Shown: in pieces, positions 29,352 to 34,876 of the stretch
Layout: each line of letters opens with the position of its first letter
Position numbering within the stretch: position 1 is the stretch's first letter
Origin: Coleofasciculus sp. LEGE 07092
Lineage (GTDB): Bacteria; Cyanobacteriota; Cyanobacteriia; Cyanobacteriales; Coleofasciculaceae
NCBI RefSeq assembly: GCF_015207375.1
Contig: NZ_JADEWY010000070.1
Span: forward strand, 1-34,876
DNA length: 34,876 nucleotides
Direction of reading: 5' to 3'
Translations under genes and position numbers: made by a program
The notes under the pieces: generated by a model
What the model was told of the DNA's origin: nothing
The model's input: the letters and a program-made list of their open reading frames with translations, nothing else
The model's database searches: none

Positions 29352-31910
29352 TCAACCCAAACTGACCTCAACAATCAAATCATTATAATCCAGATCACCC
29401 CCATCCAATTTATCCTCAAAAGCAAAGGTATTATCCCCCAGTAGACGAACGTGATCTTTCCCATCTGGGTTAGCCCCCAAGTAAACAAAATATGCCTGCA
29501 CTCCTTGCCCATACTGATTATTCGGATTCTCTGCCAAAAATTCCTCGGCTGTCCCATCCGCAATCAAAAATGGAGCGATTATCTTGCCAGCAGGCAACCC
29601 AGCTTCTAAGTCCAACCTTTGACTGATGGCAGCTTCGGCATAACCTGGAGCACCTGGGTTGAGATTACCAATACGACCTGTAACGTTATCGACGATATAA
29701 AACCCGAACGTATTATCATAAATCGCCTTACTATTAACCACAAACTCAGCGGGTACCAAACCGGTGAGATTATCCCGTAGCTCCATCACTTCCCCTGCCT
29801 GCCCCCCTTGGATCTGGGTTCCTGGCACTTGATTGTCGTTGGTGACTTGTACAGATAGTACAAGGTCGTTAAAATCAGCACTATTCTCACCAACAGTATC
29901 TTCCCAGGCGAGGTTAAATGTATTGTTGCTCAGTTCTGAGACTTGTAAATGATCGAAACCATCACCATTAGCTGAGGGTGGGGCAAAAAAGACAGGGGCA
30001 GGAGTGCGTCCGGCTGCCAAGTCAGAGAGAACAGCATCAGTCGTGCTATTTTGCACGAGGTAAAATCCGATTTTTTGACCCACCTCTAGGCTTAATTGAC
30101 GAGTGAAGCTGAGATTGGGAAATTCATCGCTAGGAAGGGCAGAAAAGATAACCTGAGACTGACTCATGGCTGCTTCTAGATAACCCTCTTCACTAGGGGC
30201 AATTCCGTTGACACTGCCAGAGTTATTATCAACGATAAAAAAACCGACCTCATTAACGATGTCGGTCTTACTTTCAATTAAGTTAAATTGGAGTTGAACG
30301 AAGCCCGGATTTCCCTCAACCAGGAACACATCCTCTTCACTCTTACTTAGAATCGGAAGTGTAGTGCTGATAGAGTTATCAGTATCCGTATTAGAACGAT
30401 TGTTGTCAGACAATCCCTTAACACCACCCAACAGAGCAATCGGTTTAGCCCCTCCTGTAACTAACGGATTGCCCGATAATGGAGGAGTTTGTACAGCACT
30501 ACCATTGTCTTCAAAAGATCCCACCAGTTTGGGATCAATAAGTTTAGCACCTGCTGTAATTTTAGTGTCATTGGGATTGGGTTCAAAGGATTGGAAATTC
30601 CCTCCCCCATCACTGAATATCTTACCTGTGTGATGAAAAATATTCCAATTATTCCCCCCGTTGTTGGCGAAATTATCGGCAACCAAGGTATTTTTGAGCG
30701 TAGTACTTGATCCACCTCCCCAAAATCCTCCCCCCTGAAACCCAGCATAATTTTCGGCGATGGTGGTATTGCTAATTTTCGTAGGATTAGAGCCATTAGC
30801 TAAGAGGATCGCGCCACCCAAACCGCTCTTGCCATCTGTTGACTCAGCTTTGTTGCCGTAGAAAGTACTATTATCAATCGTAACGGGTGACGTTTCTCCT
30901 ACCCACAAGCCACCACCTTGAACCAGTGCTTGATTGTAGGCAAAGGTAGTGTTGCGAACAATCAACTCACTATTGCCGTGCCGCAGTCCACCCCCAAGAG
31001 CGTCTCCTTTAACATCTTTAACAACCTGATTATTGATGATCGTGCTATTTTCAATCATCACTTTGTCACCAGCATAAGCAAACAGGAATAGTGCTCCCCC
31101 TTGTCCTGCTCCTGTATTGCCATCAAACCGACTGTCGCGAATCTCAATTTTGCCAGAGGTGCTGCTACCAGTCGTCGCCGAAGCCCCATCTGTGTAAATG
31201 GCTCCACCGTAGCCCATCGTGTGGGGTCCGATTGAACCACCGGGTGTGGAATCATTCTTGACAAAGGTAGAGTTTTCTACCTTTAAACCCCCCAAGAGCG
31301 TGTTAATTGCCCCGCCGTTAATCCCGCTATTACCCGTAAACTCGCTGTCCTCAACAGTAGTAGAGCTTTCACTTTTAACTGCGATCGCACCACCACCTCG
31401 CTCACTCTTACCCGACGTGCCATTCCCTGATGAGCTATTGCCCTCAAATTTGGAGTTAATCACCGTATTGGTACTGCGCCAACCAGCAAAAATTGCTCCT
31501 CCTCCCTCGCCATTGGCGTGGTTGTTCTTAAACTCAGTATTCTCTAGCGTTAGTTTGGTGTAACTCTCTGTCCAAAGTCCTGCCCCGGCACCGTCTTCGC
31601 CTTTTCCATTGGTTTTGCCATTGGCGATGATGAGATTTTTTAGGGTAACGTCTACAGGCACCCATGGGGGATCACCCTGGATAAAAAAAACGCGGGAGGC
31701 ATTATTGCCGCTGATGGTTAAACCCGACGCTTGTTTACCATCAATAATTAGGTTTTTATCAATTCCGAGTTGACCACTCGTGAGTTGAATAGTCTTATTA
31801 GCTAGGCTAGAGTCAAATTTAATCCTATCTCCTGCCTGAGCTATAGCAATTGCGGCTCTTAGGGAACCTGTCCCACTATCTGCTTTGGTTGTAACGGTAT
31901 GTGTAGCCAT
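29352..31910 (-). CDS. Right-handed beta-helix protein with two DUF4114-like domains
   Basis: The 852-residue product starts at ATG 31910; a GTG at 31925 would add five residues. It opens HTVTTKADSGTGSLRAAIAIAQAGDRIKF, the usual first rungs of cyanobacterial and bacterial beta-helix surface proteins. About 450 residues follow of short repeats of the form GGG(A/L)-x-(V/T)-x-N-S-x-(F/I)-x-N-N, which make a parallel beta-helix. Two C-terminal DUF4114-type domains come next. The first ends AWEDTVGENSADFNDLVLSVQV (near residue 670) and the second FAFEDKLDGGDLDYNDLIVEVSLG at the very end, each with an acidic, probably Ca-binding D-x-N-D-L turn. No N-terminal signal peptide is seen, so type I-like export by the C-terminus is a guess. 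Its role is probably adhesion or binding of the sheath polysaccharide. Confidence 0.88.
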   Translation of the reverse strand: MATHTVTTKADSGTGSLRAAIAIAQAGDRIKFDSSLANKTIQLTSGQLGIDKNLIIDGKQASGLTISGNNASRVFFIQGDPPWVPVDVTLKNLIIANGKTNGKGEDGAGAGLWTESYTKLTLENTEFKNNHANGEGGGAIFAGWRSTNTVINSKFEGNSSSGNGTSGKSERGGGAIAVKSESSTTVEDSEFTGNSGINGGAINTLLGGLKVENSTFVKNDSTPGGSIGPHTMGYGGAIYTDGASATTGSSTSGKIEIRDSRFDGNTGAGQGGALFLFAYAGDKVMIENSTIINNQVVKDVKGDALGGGLRHGNSELIVRNTTFAYNQALVQGGGLWVGETSPVTIDNSTFYGNKAESTDGKSGLGGAILLANGSNPTKISNTTIAENYAGFQGGGFWGGGSSTTLKNTLVADNFANNGGNNWNIFHHTGKIFSDGGGNFQSFEPNPNDTKITAGAKLIDPKLVGSFEDNGSAVQTPPLSGNPLVTGGAKPIALLGGVKGLSDNNRSNTDTDNSISTTLPILSKSEEDVFLVEGNPGFVQLQFNLIESKTDIVNEVGFFIVDNNSGSVNGIAPSEEGYLEAAMSQSQVIFSALPSDEFPNLSFTRQLSLEVGQKIGFYLVQNSTTDAVLSDLAAGRTPAPVFFAPPSANGDGFDHLQVSELSNNTFNLAWEDTVGENSADFNDLVLSVQVTNDNQVPGTQIQGGQAGEVMELRDNLTGLVPAEFVVNSKAIYDNTFGFYIVDNVTGRIGNLNPGAPGYAEAAISQRLDLEAGLPAGKIIAPFLIADGTAEEFLAENPNNQYGQGVQAYFVYLGANPDGKDHVRLLGDNTFAFEDKLDGGDLDYNDLIVEVSLG

Positions 31911-32289
31911 GTTAGATAGATGCACTCCTAATGTTAGGGTTTTTTATTGATCGAATCCTGATTAAGTATTTATGCTTACTTGAATTATCAAGCTGATCAA
32001 CCTTAGGTGAGAGATGCTCGCTAATAACGTTTCAATCTATTGAGAATGCTTGACAGAGTTATTCAATCTGAAGTACATTTCAGTCCAAACAGGAATTTTA
32101 TCTGAAAGAAGCATAGGCTATAAGCTTGCCCACACCAGATATCAGTAGAGATTTGAGTAAAATCCCTTAAATCTCAAACTTTTACCTTGGTAACAAGTTC
32201 ATTTTTTAGGGCTTGTCCGTCATGCTGCTTTTGGAAATCTTCCTAAACCAGAGCTATCGAAGGGTGATCGCAAGGAATTGAACGCGACT
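31911..32289. other. Divergent intergenic region without recognised gene
   Basis: This 379-base gap separates the beta-helix gene (minus) from the WecG/TagA gene (plus) and must hold both promoters. A TTGACA stands at 32050-32055, but no good -10 box lies at the right distance. A weak inverted repeat GAGATTT/AAATCTC spans 32148-32175. No RNA gene, repeat copy or small open frame with a ribosome site was found. Confidence 0.4.
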
Positions 32290-33117
32290 ATGAATTCACA
32301 AAATCTAACCTCATCTCCCAGCAAGACAAATATCATAGGGTTTGCTGTTAATCGGACGACCTATCAAGACTCTACAGACTGGATTGTACAAAGGGCTAAA
32401 GGTCGTCAATCTTGTACAGTGGCAGCAGCAGATGTCCATAGTCTTATGTGTGGTTATTTGGCTCCCAAAGAACATGGCTACCGCTTGAATCACTTTACCT
32501 TCGTTGTGCCGGATGGACAGCCCGTCCGCTGGGCGCTTAATCTTCTGCGTAAACCAGGGGAAACGTTTCTTCCTGACCGGGTACGAGGTCCAGAGCTTAT
32601 GCTGCGTTTGTGTGAACGAGCGGCGGCAGAAGGAATAAGTATTTGTCTCTACGGTTCTACTCAATCCGTCCTAAAAAAACTCCAAGGTAATCTTACCAAA
32701 AAATTCCCCAACTTGACCATTGCCGACGCAATTTCTCCACCGTTCAAGGCTTTAAGCCCTGAAGAAGATGCTGAATATATCCAAAAAATTCGCCAATCGG
32801 GAGCAGGTATTGTTTTTGTAGCCTTAGGGTGTCCCCGACAAGAAGAATGGGCATTCACTCATTACCAGCAATTAGATTGTCCAATCGTGTGTGTGGGGGC
32901 TGCCTTTGATATGCACGCTGGCAATGTGCGAGAAGCTCCAATGTTCATGCAACACTTGGGTCTAGAATGGCTCTATCGTTTATTTCAGGAGCCGATGCGC
33001 CTTTGGAAGCGCTACCTAGTCATGGATCCTCTCTATCTAATGCTGTTAGCTCTACAGCTAATGAAATTACTCCCGAAGAAAACCTCAGATGACCTGATGG
33101 ACTGCCAAAATGCCTAA
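32290..33117 (+). CDS. WecG/TagA/CpsF-family glycosyltransferase (GT26)
   Basis: The 275-residue form starts at ATG 32290; a TTG at 32278 lies only one base after AAGGA (32272-32276), so the ATG is preferred although its spacing is long. The family blocks are all present: AAADVHSLMCGY, FVVPDGQPVRWALNLLRKP (near residue 70-90, with the catalytic Asp in PDG), DRVRGPELMLRLCERA, ISICLYGST and IVFVALGCPRQEEWA (near residue 175). GAAFDMHAGNVREAPMFMQHLGLEWLYRLFQEP, the strongest GT26 signature, closes the series. The enzyme adds ManNAc-type or glucuronic sugars to polyprenyl-linked acceptors at the membrane. It fits the EPS pathway but lies beyond the repeat-rich strip. It contains no HIP1 site. Confidence 0.93.
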   Translation: MNSQNLTSSPSKTNIIGFAVNRTTYQDSTDWIVQRAKGRQSCTVAAADVHSLMCGYLAPKEHGYRLNHFTFVVPDGQPVRWALNLLRKPGETFLPDRVRGPELMLRLCERAAAEGISICLYGSTQSVLKKLQGNLTKKFPNLTIADAISPPFKALSPEEDAEYIQKIRQSGAGIVFVALGCPRQEEWAFTHYQQLDCPIVCVGAAFDMHAGNVREAPMFMQHLGLEWLYRLFQEPMRLWKRYLVMDPLYLMLLALQLMKLLPKKTSDDLMDCQNA

Positions 33118-33291
33118 TGATCGTTGCAACTTTGCAATCCTCCCACCTTCAGGTCGAGGAGTGTCAATTATCAACTCCTTCTGAACTCCTGAACTCCTGT
33201 ATTCTTCTGGTTCAATTCCAGCCCGTGTCTTTTGCCGTTACCAAGATCTAAACTAGAGTGCAAGCCCTCGACTCTACTGTATTAGATAGAA

Positions 33292-34857
33292 ATGTCAGGC
33301 AAAACCGTAACGTTAAAAAAATTCTTCCAACCTATTGACCGTCTGGCTTTGGGCGTCATGCTGGTGTTGAGTCTGCTGATTGTGATTGTACTCCTGAGTG
33401 GTGCTCAAGCAGCTCCCCGCGTGCGAGACTTCAGTTGGCAGCACAAAAACGTGGGTGCGGATGATTCCGCCTTTATTCTGACGTTCAGTCGCCCCATGAA
33501 CCACACCAGTGTAGAAAAAAATCTTAAACTTGTTCCAGTTCTTCCAGAGGGCGAGGCAACTAGTTCAGATCCAGCAGAAATTGAAGGAAAAATTAGTTGG
33601 GCAGGGCGTAAGATGGCTTATACCTTGCTCTCTCCCCTTCCCTACGGCAATGAGTATAAACTCCAGCTAGAAGGGGCAAAAGATCAGTTACCAAGCGTTA
33701 AAGATGCAGGGGTGCCGATAGAACCCTATAGCGCCTCTTTCCGAAGTCGCGATCGCGCTTTTGCCTATATTGGAGTTGAAGGAGAAGACCAAGGACGGTT
33801 AATCCTCTACAACCTAACCCAGCAGCAAAAAACTGTCCTGACTCCTGCCGATTTGGTAGTGATGGACTTCAAATCTTACCCCGATGGCGACCGGATCTTA
33901 TTTTCTGCCAATGACCGCCAAAGTCAAGAGCAAGGATTGCTTACTGACCAGCTTTACACTGTAACTACAGGATTCTCCTTTGAAGTACCCGGAAAAGGTT
34001 CGGCAGATTCAAAACCCGCAGGTCAAATAGAGTTGGTTTTGGATAATCAAGATTATCAAAATCTGCAATTTGATTTATCTACCGATGGGGAGACAATTGT
34101 CGTTCAGCGAGTCAACCGCAGCAATCCGGCTGAATTCGGTTTGTGGATTATCCAGCCGAAGGCTGAACCGAAACCGTTAGAAAACCAACCTGGAGGCGAA
34201 TTTTTAATTGCGCCTGATAGTGCGTCTCTGGCAGTCGCTCAAGGACAGGGAGTGGCGCTTCTTCCCTTAAAACCGGGGGCAGAACCCTTAGACTTTCTGC
34301 CTAAGTTTGGTAGGGTTCTCAGTTTTGCCAGAGATGGTTCGGCAGCGACGATGGTGAAATATAATGCTGACTATACGCGATCGCTCTATTTGGTCAACAA
34401 TCAAGGCATTGAGCGAGAACTGCTGCGTACCACTGGCTCAATCGTCAACTGTGAATTCACACCCACTAAAGATAAGCTCTATTGCCTATTGACCCAACTC
34501 ATTAAAGCAGAAGAATACCAAGAAGAACCCTTCATCGCTGCCATTGACCTGAACGCTGAAAAAGACAGCGAGACTGACGAAGACAGTATAAAAATGTCCG
34601 TTCAACCCCTAGTTGTTTTGCCAGAACAACGGGATATTCAGATGAGTTTATCTCCCGATGGTTTAGCGTTACTCTTCGATCAAGTGGTCACCCGACCTCC
34701 TGCCGCTACTGATAGTTTAATCACCGAAGAAGGTCAAGCGATCGCAACCGGTCGCCTTTGGTTTTTGCCTATCATTGATATTACAACATCAGATACCCCC
34801 GAGCAGTTGCAACCTGAACAGTTGTTACCCGGTTTCCATCCCCGTTGGTTGCCCTAG
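33292..34857 (+). CDS. Membrane-anchored protein with Ig-like domain and probable beta-propeller
   Basis: The 521-residue product has an N-terminal membrane helix (LALGVMLVLSLLIVIVLLSGAQAA, residues 18-41) that may be a signal anchor. A Big_5-type Ig-like domain follows (about 45-155), with the telling FILTFSRPMNHTSVEKNLKLVP and LSPLPYGNEYKLQLEG. The rest, about 155-520, is made of repeated four-strand units with turns such as SYPDGDRILFSAND, DLSTDGETIVVQRV, APDSASLAVAQG and LSPDGLALLFDQV. This looks like a TolB/WD40-like beta-propeller facing the periplasm. Conserved in cyanobacteria as far as I recall, without known function. It follows the GT26 gene by 174 bases in the same direction. HIP1 sites are frequent again here (three in the gene), as in the left flank. 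Confidence 0.78.
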   Translation: MSGKTVTLKKFFQPIDRLALGVMLVLSLLIVIVLLSGAQAAPRVRDFSWQHKNVGADDSAFILTFSRPMNHTSVEKNLKLVPVLPEGEATSSDPAEIEGKISWAGRKMAYTLLSPLPYGNEYKLQLEGAKDQLPSVKDAGVPIEPYSASFRSRDRAFAYIGVEGEDQGRLILYNLTQQQKTVLTPADLVVMDFKSYPDGDRILFSANDRQSQEQGLLTDQLYTVTTGFSFEVPGKGSADSKPAGQIELVLDNQDYQNLQFDLSTDGETIVVQRVNRSNPAEFGLWIIQPKAEPKPLENQPGGEFLIAPDSASLAVAQGQGVALLPLKPGAEPLDFLPKFGRVLSFARDGSAATMVKYNADYTRSLYLVNNQGIERELLRTTGSIVNCEFTPTKDKLYCLLTQLIKAEEYQEEPFIAAIDLNAEKDSETDEDSIKMSVQPLVVLPEQRDIQMSLSPDGLALLFDQVVTRPPAATDSLITEEGQAIATGRLWFLPIIDITTSDTPEQLQPEQLLPGFHPRWLP

Positions 34858-34876
34858 TGCAGCAGGGAAGCTGGAG

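Noticed and set aside
31219..31563. 114-residue plus-strand open frame opposite the beta-helix gene
   Set aside because: It is the mirror of Gly/Asn-rich repeat codons of the minus-strand gene; the minus-strand protein has clear family motifs.
32050..32055. TTGACA as the -35 box of the WecG/TagA gene
   Set aside because: No acceptable -10 hexamer lies 16-18 bases downstream, so a promoter call is not supported.

Overview
The window looks like a chromosomal segment of a filamentous or mat-type cyanobacterium. The evidence is 17 copies of the HIP1 octamer GCGATCGC (counted by eye), a glucosylglycerol-3-phosphatase (StpA) of the cyanobacterial type, heptad-type short tandem repeats, several small fold-back repeats, and cyanobacterial-style secreted and exopolysaccharide (EPS) proteins. 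I cannot assign genus or species.

Left flank (1-7,083): housekeeping and conserved genes. They are tRNA 2-selenouridine synthase (mnmH), stpA, a small PD-(D/E)XK-like protein, the magnesium transporter corA, a membrane-anchored hypothetical protein, a small secreted protein and a TPR-like membrane protein. Two copies of a three-hairpin intergenic repeat follow mnmH and stpA. A decayed corA fragment lies about 0.9 kb upstream of the intact corA.

Centre (7,092-28,862): a large Wzx/Wzy-type EPS locus. On the minus strand are a Wzc-like chain-length regulator/tyrosine kinase, a GT4-like glycosyltransferase, a GT87-like membrane glycosyltransferase, a giant GH2-like secreted or membrane-anchored glycosidase and an exostosin-like GT47. 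On the plus strand are another exostosin-like GT, a GT2, three GT4 enzymes, an O-antigen ligase/polymerase split by a frameshift, a Wzx flippase, an NAD-dependent epimerase and two sulfotransferases. Together these would build lipid-linked repeat units, flip and polymerise them, control chain length and add sulfate, so a sulfated EPS is the likely product. No outer-membrane exporter (Wza-like) and no priming sugar-phosphate transferase of the WbaP type is present here. From 13,418 to 29,229 only one HIP1 site occurs, which suggests that the core of the locus was acquired more recently than its flanks.

Repeat-rich strip (20,446-20,536; 24,662-24,838; 28,937-29,317): small transposon-like elements with terminal inverted repeats. 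One copy carries another small element inside it. It is joined directly to a fragment of a glycosyltransferase gene about 90% identical to the 3' end of the gene at 19,318.

Right flank (29,352-34,876): a beta-helix protein with two DUF4114-like domains (minus strand), a WecG/TagA-family glycosyltransferase, and a membrane-anchored protein with an Ig-like domain and a probable beta-propeller. I found no rRNA, tRNA, CRISPR array or full-length transposase.
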